Origin: Roseicyclus marinus
GTDB lineage: Bacteria > Pseudomonadota > Alphaproteobacteria > Rhodobacterales > Rhodobacteraceae
Reading direction: 5' to 3'
Assembly (NCBI RefSeq): GCF_036322625.1
Contig: NZ_AP027266.1
Location: 1,243,001-1,307,000 of the forward strand
DNA length: 64,000 bases
Shown here: piece by piece, positions 9,201 to 17,767 of the stretch
Layout: each line of letters starts with the position of its first letter
Position numbering within the stretch: the stretch's first letter is position 1
The notes under the pieces: model-generated
Databases searched by the model: none
Told to the model about the DNA's origin: nothing
What the model saw: the letters and a program-made list of their open reading frames with translations, nothing else
Program-made: the position numbers and the translations under genes

Positions 9201-9887
9201 ATGGCCCGTATCACGACCTGCGTTTTCGACGCCTATGGCACCTTGTTCGATGTCTCCGCCGCCGCGCGTGCGCTGGCTTCCGCGCCGGGGCGCGAGGATT
9301 TCGCCCCGCATTGGCAGCAGGTCGCCGCTGATTGGCGTCTGAAGCAGCTGGAATATTCCTGGCTGCGCGCGATCACGGGGGATTACGTCGATTTCTGGGA
9401 CCTCACGCAAGACGGGCTCGATTGGGCGCTGGAGCGTGCAGGCCTGTCCGATCCCGGCTTGCGGGCCGACCTTCTCGATCTTTACCACCGGCTCGCGGCC
9501 TATCCCGAAGTGCCCGACATGCTCGCGCGGCTCAAGGCGCGGGGTCTGACCTGTGCCATCTTGTCGAACGGATCGCCCGCCATGCTGAAGGCCGCCGTTG
9601 ACAGTGCGGGTATCGGTGACAGGCTCGACGCGGTTCTCAGCGTCGCACCGCTGGCGACCTTCAAACCCGACTGCAGGGTCTATGACCTTGTGGGCGCGCG
9701 CTTCGGCACGTCTTGTGACGAGGTCCTGTTCGTTTCTTCGAATGGGTGGGACATCTGCAGCGCGGCCGCCTACGGCTTTCGGACGCTTTGGGTCAATCGC
9801 GCGGGCCTGCCGGTCGACCGCCTGCCGGGACAGCCCGACAGCATCGCCGCCGATCTTGCCGCGATCCCCGAGATGCCGGAGGTTTGA
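9201..9887 (+). CDS. HAD-family L-2-haloacid dehalogenase (type II)
   Basis: A 228-residue haloacid dehalogenase that hydrolyses the C-halogen bond of L-2-haloalkanoic acids through an Asp ester. Motif I is FDAYGTLFD with nucleophile Asp10. Motif II is ILSNGSP, the catalytic Lys is in ATFKPDCRVY, and the type II hallmark SSNGWDICSAAAYGFRT is present, followed by WVNR. Two ATGs lie in tandem (9198 and 9201); the second gives better spacing from GGGGAGG. The hydrolase gene begins on the very next base after its stop, and the threonine dehydratase overlaps that one, so the three probably form one transcript. The physiological substrate is unknown. Confidence 0.85.
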   Translation: MARITTCVFDAYGTLFDVSAAARALASAPGREDFAPHWQQVAADWRLKQLEYSWLRAITGDYVDFWDLTQDGLDWALERAGLSDPGLRADLLDLYHRLAAYPEVPDMLARLKARGLTCAILSNGSPAMLKAAVDSAGIGDRLDAVLSVAPLATFKPDCRVYDLVGARFGTSCDEVLFVSSNGWDICSAAAYGFRTLWVNRAGLPVDRLPGQPDSIAADLAAIPEMPEV

Positions 9888-10724
9888 ATGCAGTTTCTGA
9901 CCGCCCCCGACGGTCTGCGCCTTGCCTATGACGTGCAGGGGCAGGGGGCGCCGCTTCTCTGCCTGCCCGGCCTGACCCGCAACATGGAGGATTTCGAGCC
10001 CGTGCTCGACGCCTTCGCCCATCGCGCGCAGGTCATCCGCATGGATTTTCGCGGGCGCGGTGCCTCCGATCGGGGTGATCCGTCCACCTACCAGGTGCCG
10101 CAGGAAGCGGCCGATGTTCTGGCGCTTCTCGACCATCTGGGGCTGGATCGGGTCACGATCCTCGGCACCTCGCGGGGCGGGCTTGTCGCCATGGTGCTCG
10201 CGGCCATGGCGCGGCCCCGCATCGCGGGCGTCATCTTCAACGACATCGGCCCCGAGATCATGCCCGAAGGGCTGGCCTATATCATGGATTACCTGGGCAA
10301 ACCGCCGCGTTTCAAAACGCTGGAGGAAGCCGCAGCCGCCTTGCCGCGCCATTATGCGCCCGCCTTTCGCGATGTGCCGTCCGAGACCTGGGCTGCCATG
10401 GCGCGCCGCATCTACCGGCAGGAGGAAACGGGCCTCGTGAACCGCTATGACCCCGCCCTGTGCGAGGCCGTGGCCCCCGCCTTTGCGCCCGGCGCCGTGG
10501 CGCCCGATCTCTGGCCGCTCTTCGACCTGCTTGCGGGCGCGCCGCTCGGCCTGATCCGGGGGGCGGGGTCCAACATCCTCTCGGCGGAAACGGCGGCAAG
10601 GATGCGCCGCCGCCGCCCCGACATGGAATTTGCCGAACTGGCCGACCGCGGCCATGTGCCCTTTCTCGACGAAATCCCCGCGATCCGCGTGATCGAAACC
10701 GTGCTGGAGCAAGCCACAAGATGA
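9888..10724 (+). CDS. Alpha/beta-fold hydrolase
   Basis: A 278-residue cytoplasmic alpha/beta hydrolase with the nucleophile elbow GTSRGG (Ser95), an oxyanion region LPGLTRNMEDF and the catalytic His in LADRGHVPFLDE. The acid residue is probably the Asp/Glu between them; I could not fix it. It resembles 3-oxoadipate enol-lactonase and haloalkane-dehalogenase-like sequences, but the substrate cannot be told. The ATG directly abuts the stop of the dehalogenase gene and the stop overlaps the next ATG as ATGA, which indicates translational coupling. Confidence 0.8.
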   Translation: MQFLTAPDGLRLAYDVQGQGAPLLCLPGLTRNMEDFEPVLDAFAHRAQVIRMDFRGRGASDRGDPSTYQVPQEAADVLALLDHLGLDRVTILGTSRGGLVAMVLAAMARPRIAGVIFNDIGPEIMPEGLAYIMDYLGKPPRFKTLEEAAAALPRHYAPAFRDVPSETWAAMARRIYRQEETGLVNRYDPALCEAVAPAFAPGAVAPDLWPLFDLLAGAPLGLIRGAGSNILSAETAARMRRRRPDMEFAELADRGHVPFLDEIPAIRVIETVLEQATR

Positions 10725-11695
10725 CCGACATCGCCCTGATCGAAGCTGCCGCCGCCCGCGCCAAGGGGGTTGTGCGGGAAACCCCGCTCCTGTCCTCGCC
10801 TTTCCTCGACGAGATCGCGGGCCGTCCCGTTTATGCCAAGGCCGAGGTGCTGCAACATACCGGCTCCTTCAAGTTCCGGGGCGGCTGGTCGGCGGTCTCG
10901 GCACTCGATCCCGAAACGCGCGCGCGCGGCGTTCTGGCCTTTTCCTCGGGCAATCATGCCCAGGGCGTGGCTTATGCGGCGGCGCTTCACGGGGTTCCCG
11001 CCGTCATCATCATGCCCAGGGACGCGCCCGCGCTGAAGATCGAGAATACCCGCAGCCTCGGGGCGGAGGTGGTGCTCTACGACCGCGCCGGGGGCGAGAA
11101 CCGCGAAGAGATCGGCGCGCGGCTACAGGCCGAACGCAACATGACGCTCGTCAAACCCTTCGACGATGTGCAGGTCATCGCGGGGCAGGGCACCTGCGGG
11201 CTCGAGATCGCGGCGCAGGCGGCGGCCATGGGCGTCACCTCCGGCACGGTCCTGACCTGCTGCGGCGGTGGTGGCCTGACCGCCGGTATCGCGCTGGCGC
11301 TTGCCGCCCATGCGCCGGGATTGACCGTCCGCCCGGTAGAGCCGGAAGGCTTCGACGATACCACGCTTTCGCTCGCCGCGGGCACCCGCACCCGCCATGC
11401 CTCACCCGAAGCGGGGTTTTGCGACGCGATCCTGACCCCGATGCCGGGCGAGATCACCTTTCCGATCCTGTCGCGGCTCTGTGGCGCCGGTATCGTGGTG
11501 ACCGAACTCGAGGTGAAGGAGGCGATGCGCCTTGCCGCCAGCCGCCTCAAGCTCGTCGTCGAACCGGGCGGTGCCGTGGCGCTCGCTGCAGCGCTCTTTC
11601 ACGGGTGTGATCTTGCCGACGGCCCGGTGATCTGCACGCTGTCTGGCGGAAATGCCGATCCCGGGCATTATGCCGAGATCCTCGCGGGCGGCTGA
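10721..11695 (+). CDS. PLP-dependent threonine/serine dehydratase family enzyme
   Basis: A 324-residue fold-type II PLP enzyme without a C-terminal ACT domain, so of the catabolic threonine dehydratase or serine racemase type rather than biosynthetic IlvA. The PLP lysine is Lys51 in TGSFKFRGG. SSGNHAQGVAYAA is the substrate Asn loop, CCGGGGLTAG binds the phosphate, and VEPEGFDD and LSGGNAD complete the family pattern. It would turn threonine or serine into 2-oxobutyrate or pyruvate plus ammonia, or racemise serine. The ATG overlaps the hydrolase stop (ATGA). A copy of the dispersed ATATTT/GATGAAGG element starts directly after its stop. Confidence 0.85.
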   Translation: MTDIALIEAAAARAKGVVRETPLLSSPFLDEIAGRPVYAKAEVLQHTGSFKFRGGWSAVSALDPETRARGVLAFSSGNHAQGVAYAAALHGVPAVIIMPRDAPALKIENTRSLGAEVVLYDRAGGENREEIGARLQAERNMTLVKPFDDVQVIAGQGTCGLEIAAQAAAMGVTSGTVLTCCGGGGLTAGIALALAAHAPGLTVRPVEPEGFDDTTLSLAAGTRTRHASPEAGFCDAILTPMPGEITFPILSRLCGAGIVVTELEVKEAMRLAASRLKLVVEPGGAVALAAALFHGCDLADGPVICTLSGGNADPGHYAEILAGG

Positions 11696-11696
11696 T

Positions 11697-11719
11697 CCTT
11701 CATCTTTCCGAAAATATGC
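11697..11719 (-). repeat. Dispersed intergenic element, copy 1
   Basis: On the minus strand this reads GCATATTT-TC-GGAAAGATGAAGG. It occupies nearly the whole 29-base gap between two converging genes. It is one of at least seven copies in the window. Confidence 0.75.
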
Positions 11720-11724
11720 AGGCC

Positions 11725-12981
11725 TCACTCCGCCGCCGTGACCGGCGTCGGGGTGGCGCGCGTCGAGACGTAAAGCACGAATGCCCCCGCCATCAGGACG
11801 GCGGCGATCAGGAAGGGCGCGCCGGGCAGGATGATCGCGCCCTCGGGCCGGGTGAACCAGAAAAACGCCTGCGTCATGATCAGGGGCGACAGGATCATCG
11901 ACAGGGCCGAGATCGAGGACAGGACGCCTTGCAACTCGCCCTGTGCATCGGGCCCTGCAGCGCGGCTCATCACGCCCTGCATGGCCGGGGCGACGATGGC
12001 CCCCACGGCCGAGATCGGGATCAGAACCCAGATCATCCAGCCCTGCGTGGCAAAGCCGTAGAGCACAAGGCAAACCGTGTTCAGGATCAGGCCCCAGACC
12101 ACCGCCCGCGTTTCGCCCATGCGCGGCAGGATCGCCCGGATCAACCCCGCCTGAACCACCGCGATGGCGACCCCATAGGCTGCCAGCGACAGGCCCACCA
12201 TCCGCGCATCCCAGCCAAAGGCGCCCTGGATGTAATAGGCCCAGATCGCGGGATAGGTGAAATTCGCGATCTGGTAGGCCAGCATCACCGCCAAAAGCGC
12301 CCTTACCCCCGGCAGCCGCCCCACGGCGCGCAAGGCCCCCGCCGGATTGGCGCGGCCCCAGTCAAAGGCGCGGCGGCGCCCCTTGGGCAGGCTTTCGGGC
12401 AGGACAAAAAAGCCGAAGGCGAAATTGAGCGCGGCAAGGCAGGCAGCGGCCACGAAGGGCGCACGCGGGTCAAGCCCGCCCAGCAATCCCCCAAGCGCCG
12501 GGCCAAAGATGAAGCCCATCCCGAACCCCGCCGAGATCAGGCCGAAATTCTGCGCCCGCTTCGATCCATCCGTGATGTCGGCCATATAGGCCAAAGCGGT
12601 CGAATGTGTCGCCGCCGCAGCCCCCGCGACCACCCGCCCGACGAGCAAGAGCCAGATCGACCCCGCCACCGCCATGATGACGTAATCGAGCGCCAGAACC
12701 GCCATCGACACCAACAGGATGGGCCGCCGTCCGAACCGGTCCGACAGGTTGCCCAAGGTCGGCGAACAGCCGAATTGCATCACCGCATAGGAGGCCGACA
12801 GGATCCCCCCCCACAGCGCGGCATCGGACAGGGACACGCCCTCGACCTCCCGGATCAGGTCGGGGATCACGGGCAGGATCAGTCCGATCCCCATCGCGTC
12901 CAGCGTCACGGTGATCAGGATGAAGAGGACGGGCAGGCGAGGCTTGGCCATGACCGGCCTTTCGGATGTTCTGTCAGACAT
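11725..12981 (-). CDS. MFS transporter, TetA-like drug:H+ antiporter
   Basis: A 418-residue inner-membrane protein with about twelve hydrophobic segments, from the major facilitator superfamily. The loop 2-3 signature GNLSDRFGRRPILL is canonical, as is the motif-5-like GPALGGLLGG of the TetA group. DAMGIGLILPVIPDL in helix 1 is typical of Tet(A)/(B)-type exporters. The relatives export tetracyclines or other small molecules, but most chromosomal members have unknown substrates, so I would not call this resistance. It converges on the threonine dehydratase gene and lies just downstream of pcaB on the same strand, with only 3 bases between them, which suggests co-transcription with pcaD-pcaB. 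Confidence 0.82.
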   Translation of the reverse strand: MSDRTSERPVMAKPRLPVLFILITVTLDAMGIGLILPVIPDLIREVEGVSLSDAALWGGILSASYAVMQFGCSPTLGNLSDRFGRRPILLVSMAVLALDYVIMAVAGSIWLLLVGRVVAGAAAATHSTALAYMADITDGSKRAQNFGLISAGFGMGFIFGPALGGLLGGLDPRAPFVAAACLAALNFAFGFFVLPESLPKGRRRAFDWGRANPAGALRAVGRLPGVRALLAVMLAYQIANFTYPAIWAYYIQGAFGWDARMVGLSLAAYGVAIAVVQAGLIRAILPRMGETRAVVWGLILNTVCLVLYGFATQGWMIWVLIPISAVGAIVAPAMQGVMSRAAGPDAQGELQGVLSSISALSMILSPLIMTQAFFWFTRPEGAIILPGAPFLIAAVLMAGAFVLYVSTRATPTPVTAAE

Positions 12982-12984
12982 GTG

Positions 12985-14325
12985 TCAATCTAGATTTACA
13001 CCCTGTCCTTGTCCATCGCCGATTTGCCGCGCCGCCCGGGCAAAGGCGCGCGCCTCTGCCGGTGCTTGCCCGAGGCTTGCGAGCCTGGACAGGTCCAGAT
13101 CCGGATAGGCTTCGCCGACCAGTTCGGGGAGCGGGCGGTTCGCGCGGCGCGCCTCGCCCGCCAGACGCTTCACCTCTGCCTGCGCCTCGGGGCGGGGCAT
13201 CTGGCGGGCCAGGGCGAAACTCAGCGCCTCTGCGTGGATCAGGGCAGGGCGCGCATCGATCCGGGCGGCCATCCCCGCCCGGTCGGGCGCAAGCTGTGCC
13301 AGGCTATCCCCCAGTACGGACGCCGATTTCCCGGCCGCAAGGACAAGTCCGGGCACCACCAGCCACTCGGTGAACCAGCCCGCGCCGTCCCGCGCCTCGC
13401 GGTGGGCCGCGCCAAGTGCCGCACCTTGCGCCGAGGCAAAGCGCGCCAGAGCCACAAGCACCGATGGGCCTATCGGGTTTTCCTTTTGCGGCATGGTCGA
13501 GGAGGCACCGCCGCCCCCAAGCCGCAGCTCGGCCACATCGCTGCGCGTCAGCAGCAGCAGGTCCTCGCCCGCCTTGGCCCCTGCCACCGTGACCGCTGCG
13601 CAGATCTCGGCCAGTTCCGTGATGATCGTGCGATCCGCGTGCCAGCTGCGCCCCGGATCGGCGAGCCCCAGCGCCTCGGCCAGCGCGGCCCGGATCGCCG
13701 CCGGATCCTCGCCCAGCATCGAGCCGGTACCGCCCGCGCCAGACAGCGACACCGCCAGCCGGGGCCGCAGCGCGCCGAGCCGTTCGACCGCGCGCAGGAC
13801 GGGCCAGCCCCATGCCGCCATCATCGCCCCGAGGCTCGAGGGCACGGCAAGTTGCCCATAGGTCCGCGCGGCCATCGGCGTCTCCGCCTCCGCCTCGGCC
13901 AGATCGGCCAACCGCCCCAGCGACGTGATGAGCCGCGCCTCGATCAGGGCCAGTGCCTGGCGCAGCCGCAGCATCAGCGCACTGTCCTGGATGTCCTGGC
14001 TCGTCGCGCCCCAATGCAGCCACGCGGCATGTTCGGGGGCTTCCAGCGCCTTGCGCAGGGCCGCCACCAGACCCGGCACGCTGACCCCGTTCTGCCCCAC
14101 GCTGTCGGCAAGGCCCGCAGGATCGATCTGGATCTCCATCATGGCACGCGCCAGAAAGGCGCCCGAGACCTCGGGGATCACGCCCAGCTTTCCCTGCGTC
14201 TTGGCCAGCGCGCCCAGAACCAGCATCATCGCCCGGATTTCGGCGGTGTCGGAAAACAACCGCCCCAGCTCGGCATCGCCGAACAGCTGGCGGTGGATCG
14301 CGCTGTCAAAGGGGCTCGCGCTCAT
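12985..14325 (-). CDS. pcaB: 3-carboxy-cis,cis-muconate cycloisomerase PcaB
   Basis: PcaB converts 3-carboxy-cis,cis-muconate to 4-carboxymuconolactone in the protocatechuate branch of the beta-ketoadipate pathway. The 446-residue protein belongs to the fumarase/aspartase superfamily. The signature ASSTMPQKENPIGP (the mobile catalytic loop), HWGATSQDIQDSA and RTYGQLAVP match PcaB and adenylosuccinate lyase. Overlap of its ATG with the pcaD stop (ATGA at 14322-14325) ties it to the pathway and argues against purB. Other pca genes (pcaC, pcaG, pcaH) are not in the window. Confidence 0.88.
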   Translation of the reverse strand: MSASPFDSAIHRQLFGDAELGRLFSDTAEIRAMMLVLGALAKTQGKLGVIPEVSGAFLARAMMEIQIDPAGLADSVGQNGVSVPGLVAALRKALEAPEHAAWLHWGATSQDIQDSALMLRLRQALALIEARLITSLGRLADLAEAEAETPMAARTYGQLAVPSSLGAMMAAWGWPVLRAVERLGALRPRLAVSLSGAGGTGSMLGEDPAAIRAALAEALGLADPGRSWHADRTIITELAEICAAVTVAGAKAGEDLLLLTRSDVAELRLGGGGASSTMPQKENPIGPSVLVALARFASAQGAALGAAHREARDGAGWFTEWLVVPGLVLAAGKSASVLGDSLAQLAPDRAGMAARIDARPALIHAEALSFALARQMPRPEAQAEVKRLAGEARRANRPLPELVGEAYPDLDLSRLASLGQAPAEARAFARAARQIGDGQGQGVNLD

Positions 14326-15116
14326 GGCGCGACATGCCCCAGATCGTTGAGGAACCTTGCCAGCAACGGGCCGAAAACCTCGGGCTTTTCCACGCAGGGC
14401 AGGTGGCCTGCGCCCCGGATCAGTTCATAGCGCGCGCCGGGGATCAGATCGGCCAGTTCGCGCACCAGATCGGGCGGCGTCGATCCGTCCTCGGACCCGG
14501 CGATGACCAGCGCGGGCAGGCGCAAACCGGCGGTGGTGCTGTAGAAATCCGTGCCCGCGATGGCCGCCGAACAGCCGGCATAGCCCGCCCCGGGCGTGGT
14601 TTCGACCATCCGCCGCCAGGGCGACACCTTGGGTGTTTCGCGGAATGCCTTGGAAAACCAGCGCGTCATGATCGCGTCGGCCATCGGCCCGGTGCCTTCT
14701 GCCTCGGCGATGGCGATCCGCTCGGCCCAGAGCTCGCGGGTGCCGATCTTGGGCGCGGTATTCGACAGGACCACGGCCCGGATCAGGTCGAGCCGCTTGG
14801 CCGCAAGGCCTTGCGCGATCATGCCTCCGATCGACAAGCCCACGAAGACGCAATCGCGGATTGCCAGATGATCCAGCAAGCGTTCGGCATCATGGATGAG
14901 CCCGCCCATCGTGTAGGGCGCGGGCGGGCAGGTCGACAGGCCATGACCGCGCTTGTCGTAGCGGATCACCCGCAATCCTTGCGGTAGATAGGGCAGGATC
15001 GCATCCCAAAGCCGGAAATCCGTGCCCAGCGAATTCGAAAACACCACCGCCTGCGCGTCGCGCGGCCCGGTATCGGCGTAATGCAGCACCACATCGCCCA
15101 GATCGAGACTGTCCAT
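14322..15116 (-). CDS. pcaD: 3-oxoadipate enol-lactonase PcaD
   Basis: PcaD opens 3-oxoadipate enol-lactone to 3-oxoadipate. The 264-residue alpha/beta hydrolase has FSNSLGTDFRLWD, typical of PcaD, the nucleophile motif GLSIGG with Ser95, YDKRGHGLS and the catalytic His in GAGHLPCVEKP. The ATG at 15116 has GGGAGGAT upstream; the longer frame is unlikely. It overlaps pcaB by four bases in the same direction. It lacks the C-terminal PcaC fusion that some PcaD proteins carry. The step between PcaB and PcaD (PcaC) must be supplied from elsewhere. Confidence 0.87.
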   Translation of the reverse strand: MDSLDLGDVVLHYADTGPRDAQAVVFSNSLGTDFRLWDAILPYLPQGLRVIRYDKRGHGLSTCPPAPYTMGGLIHDAERLLDHLAIRDCVFVGLSIGGMIAQGLAAKRLDLIRAVVLSNTAPKIGTRELWAERIAIAEAEGTGPMADAIMTRWFSKAFRETPKVSPWRRMVETTPGAGYAGCSAAIAGTDFYSTTAGLRLPALVIAGSEDGSTPPDLVRELADLIPGARYELIRGAGHLPCVEKPEVFGPLLARFLNDLGHVAP

Positions 15117-15271
15117 CGCATCCTCCCTGCTCCGTCCTTCGGTTCTGGGCCAGCCGCGCGCGCCCTGCAAGAGGCTGGTCGCGAACAAGCCGTGCCAAGG
15201 CGCAGTTCGGCCTTGCGGCCTCCATCTCCTGTGCAAGGATGGGACCACGCAAGGGGGGAGGATCCAAGCGC

Positions 15272-16363
15272 ATGCCAAGACAAATTCGCGCCGCGGTCTG
15301 TCGTGCCTTCGGCGCGCCGCTCGACCTCGAGATCCTCACCCTGCGCGATCCCGGCCCCGCCGAAATCGAGGTGCAGATCGAGGCCGTCGCGATCTGCCAT
15401 TCCGACATTTCCTGGATCGATGGCGCATGGGGCGGCGCGCTGCCGGCCGTTTATGGCCACGAGGCGGCGGGCCGGATCACGGCGCTCGGGCCCGGTACGG
15501 CGGGCCTTGTCTTGGGGGAACGGGTGCTTGTCACCCTGATCCGTGCCTGCGGGTCCTGCCTCGATTGCCTGAGCGGTCGGCCCGTCTATTGCAGCGACAA
15601 ACCCGCGACCGCGCCGAAACTGACCGATGCATCCGGCCAGCCGGTCGATGCGGTGATGGATTGCGGGGCCTTTGCCGAACGGGTGATCGTCCATCGCTCG
15701 CAGATCGCCCCCTTGGGCGAAACCATTTCCCCCCATTGCGGATGTCTTCTGGCGTGCGGCGTGCCCACGGGGGTCGGTGCCGTCGTCAATACCGCCTCTG
15801 TCCGGCCCGGCGATGTCGTGGTGGTGATCGGGGCGGGCGGCGTCGGTCTGAACGCGATCCAGGGCGCGCGGATCGCGGGCGCGGCCCGGATCGTTGCCAT
15901 GGATCTCGAACCCACCAAGCTCGACGATGCCCGTGCCTTTGGCGCGACCGACGTGATCCCGGCCACCGAGCCCAAACCCTGGCGCGCGCTCTCGGCCATC
16001 ACCGGCGGGCGGCTTGCGGCCCATGTCTTCGTCACCGTGGGGGCGATCCCCGCCTATGACATGGCGCTGCGTCTGCTTGCGCCGGGCGGCACGGCCTATG
16101 CGGTGGGCATGCCCCATTCAGGGGCCACTTCGGCCTATGAACCCGTCATCCTCGCGGCCCTGGGCCAGGGCCTGCGCGGGACCAAGATGGGGGATGTGGT
16201 TCTCGGCCGTGACATTCCCTGGATGGTCGATCTCCATGCCCAGAATCGCCTCAAGCTTCAGGAGCTTGTCTCCGGCCAATGGCCCTTCGACCAGATCAAC
16301 GCGGCCATCGCCGATACACGCGCCGGACAGGCGCGCCGCAATGTCCTGACCTTCCCGCCCTAA
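15272..16363 (+). CDS. Zinc-dependent alcohol dehydrogenase, MDR family
   Basis: A 363-residue medium-chain dehydrogenase/reductase. Catalytic zinc ligands are Cys42 (AICHSD), His63-Glu64 (YGHEAAG) and Cys159 or a neighbour. The structural zinc lobe is complete: Cys93, Cys96, Cys99 and Cys107 in CGSCLDCLSGRPVYC. The Rossmann fingerprint is VVIGAGGVGLNAIQGA, and the following acidic residue in AMDLEP suggests NAD rather than NADP. It resembles class III/benzyl-alcohol-type dehydrogenases, but the substrate is unknown. It starts divergently from pcaD, about 155 bases away, and the enolase-superfamily gene follows in the same direction after 108 bases. Confidence 0.85.
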   Translation: MPRQIRAAVCRAFGAPLDLEILTLRDPGPAEIEVQIEAVAICHSDISWIDGAWGGALPAVYGHEAAGRITALGPGTAGLVLGERVLVTLIRACGSCLDCLSGRPVYCSDKPATAPKLTDASGQPVDAVMDCGAFAERVIVHRSQIAPLGETISPHCGCLLACGVPTGVGAVVNTASVRPGDVVVVIGAGGVGLNAIQGARIAGAARIVAMDLEPTKLDDARAFGATDVIPATEPKPWRALSAITGGRLAAHVFVTVGAIPAYDMALRLLAPGGTAYAVGMPHSGATSAYEPVILAALGQGLRGTKMGDVVLGRDIPWMVDLHAQNRLKLQELVSGQWPFDQINAAIADTRAGQARRNVLTFPP

Positions 16364-16379
16364 CTTTCCTGCCCTGACC

Positions 16380-16410
16380 CTTCTTCGTTTCAAAAATATC
16401 CCGGGGAGAC
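16380..16410 (-). repeat. Dispersed intergenic element, copy 2 (variant)
   Basis: On the minus strand this is CCCCGGGATATTTTTG followed by AAACGAAGAAG, a diverged form of the ATATTT element. A short hairpin (GGGGGCAGAGCCCCC, 16429-16443) sits beside it. It lies between the dehydrogenase stop and the next start. Confidence 0.6.
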
Positions 16411-16471
16411 GCGGCCAGGGGCCGTGTCGGGGGCAGAGCCCCCAATCCCCGCCAACCACAGGGACCGACCC

Positions 16472-17701
16472 ATGAAACTCCAGGATCTCGAGATCTTCAC
16501 CATCGCACCCCCGCCCCCCGGCTGGGGCGGGCGCTATTGGCAGATCGTCCGGCTCACCACCGCTTGCGGCATCACGGGGCTGGGCGAAGTCTATGCCTCG
16601 GCGCTCGGCACGCAGGCCATGCGCGCCGTCATCGCCGATGTCTTCGAGCGCCACATGCAGGGCGAAAGCCCCGAGAACATCGAGCTGATGGCCCGCCGCG
16701 TCTGGTCCTCGGGCTTCACCCAGCGCGCCGATCCCACCGTCTTCGGCGCTTTCGCGGGGCTCGAGATGGCCTGTTGGGATATCCTGGGCAAGGCGCGGGA
16801 ACGGCCGGTCTGGGCGCTTCTGGGCGGCAAGATGAACGACAGGTTGCGCGCCTATACCTATCTGTATCCCGAGGACGGCGCTGCGCCGGACGAGGTGGCG
16901 CGGTTCTGGGTCGATGCCGATGCCCAGGGCCAGGCCGCCGCCGCCCGCGTCGCCGAAGGCTGGACGGCGGTGAAATTCGATCCCGCGGGCCCCTACACGA
17001 TCCGGGGCGGTCATTCGCCTGCCCGCGCCGACATCAGCCTGTCGGCGGCGTTCTGCAAATCGATCCGGGGCGCCGTGGGCGACCGCGCGGATCTTTTGTT
17101 CGGCACCCATGGCCAGTTCACGCCCGGCCATGCCATCCGGCTGGCCAAGGCAATCGAGCCCCATGACCCGCTCTGGTACGAGGAACCGATCCCGCCCGAC
17201 GATCTGGCGGGGCTGGCCGAGGTTGCGCGGGCGACCTCCATCCCGGTCGCCACCGGCGAAAGGCTCTGCGGCAAATTGGAATTCGCCGCAGCGCTCCGGG
17301 CGGGCGTCAGGATCGTGCAACCTGCGCTCGGCCGCGCGGGCGGCATCTGGGAGGGGCGCAAGATCGCCATCCTCGCCGAGGCGCATGGGGCCCAGATCGC
17401 CCCCCATCTCTATGCGGGGCCGGTGGAATGGGCGGCCAATGTCCATCTCGGCATCGCCTGCCCGAATATCCTGATGGTCGAGGCGATCGAGACGGATTTC
17501 CACAAGGCGCTGGTCCGTGGCCGCCCCGTCGTCGAAGGCGGCTTCGTCGAGGCTCCCGTCGCGCCGGGCCTTGGCATCGAACTCGACGAGCTTTTGGCGG
17601 CGAGCCATGCCTGGACCGGGACGCGGCTGCATCTGGAGATGCAGGAAGCGCCTTGCGACTGGCAGAATGGCAATGCCTTCGGCGGCGGCGCGGTGGATTG
17701 A
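16472..17701 (+). CDS. Mandelate racemase/muconate-lactonizing (enolase superfamily) protein
   Basis: A 409-residue enolase-superfamily enzyme of the kind that dehydrates or isomerises sugar acids. Second-strand Lys168 lies in WTAVKFDPAGP. The second metal ligand is Glu237 in YEEPIPPDD, the third Glu263 in ATGERL, and His312 in APHLYAGPVEW is the candidate base. Where RspA-like relatives have DVHER, carrying the first metal ligand Asp, this protein reads GTHGQ (211-215), so that Asp is absent by my alignment. The ATG at 16472 was chosen because MKLQDLEIFTI begins the first strand. With the dehydrogenase upstream and the GntR regulator downstream, a sugar-acid route is plausible; the substrate is unknown. 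Confidence 0.8.
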   Translation: MKLQDLEIFTIAPPPPGWGGRYWQIVRLTTACGITGLGEVYASALGTQAMRAVIADVFERHMQGESPENIELMARRVWSSGFTQRADPTVFGAFAGLEMACWDILGKARERPVWALLGGKMNDRLRAYTYLYPEDGAAPDEVARFWVDADAQGQAAAARVAEGWTAVKFDPAGPYTIRGGHSPARADISLSAAFCKSIRGAVGDRADLLFGTHGQFTPGHAIRLAKAIEPHDPLWYEEPIPPDDLAGLAEVARATSIPVATGERLCGKLEFAAALRAGVRIVQPALGRAGGIWEGRKIAILAEAHGAQIAPHLYAGPVEWAANVHLGIACPNILMVEAIETDFHKALVRGRPVVEGGFVEAPVAPGLGIELDELLAASHAWTGTRLHLEMQEAPCDWQNGNAFGGGAVD

Positions 17702-17731
17702 GGGAGGCGCGCGCGGCCCGCGCGGGGCCGT

Positions 17732-17754
17732 GCATATTTTTGGAAAGATGAAGG
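17732..17754 (+). repeat. Dispersed intergenic element, copy 3
   Basis: Reads GCATATTT-TT-GGAAAGATGAAGG between the converging ends of the enolase-family gene and the GntR gene. Confidence 0.8.
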
Positions 17755-17767
17755 GCAGGGCGCGCGT

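Noticed and set aside
9036-10712. 558-codon minus-strand frame over the HAD and hydrolase genes
   Set aside because: A shadow frame; the plus-strand genes have clear catalytic motifs and coupled starts and stops.
11725-12981. Tetracycline resistance determinant
   Set aside because: The protein is TetA-like, but chromosomal relatives with this level of similarity have unknown substrates, and no mobile element or tetR is nearby.
12985-14325. PcaB as adenylosuccinate lyase (PurB)
   Set aside because: The families share motifs, but overlap with pcaD and the PcaB-like N terminus favour 3-carboxymuconate cycloisomerase.
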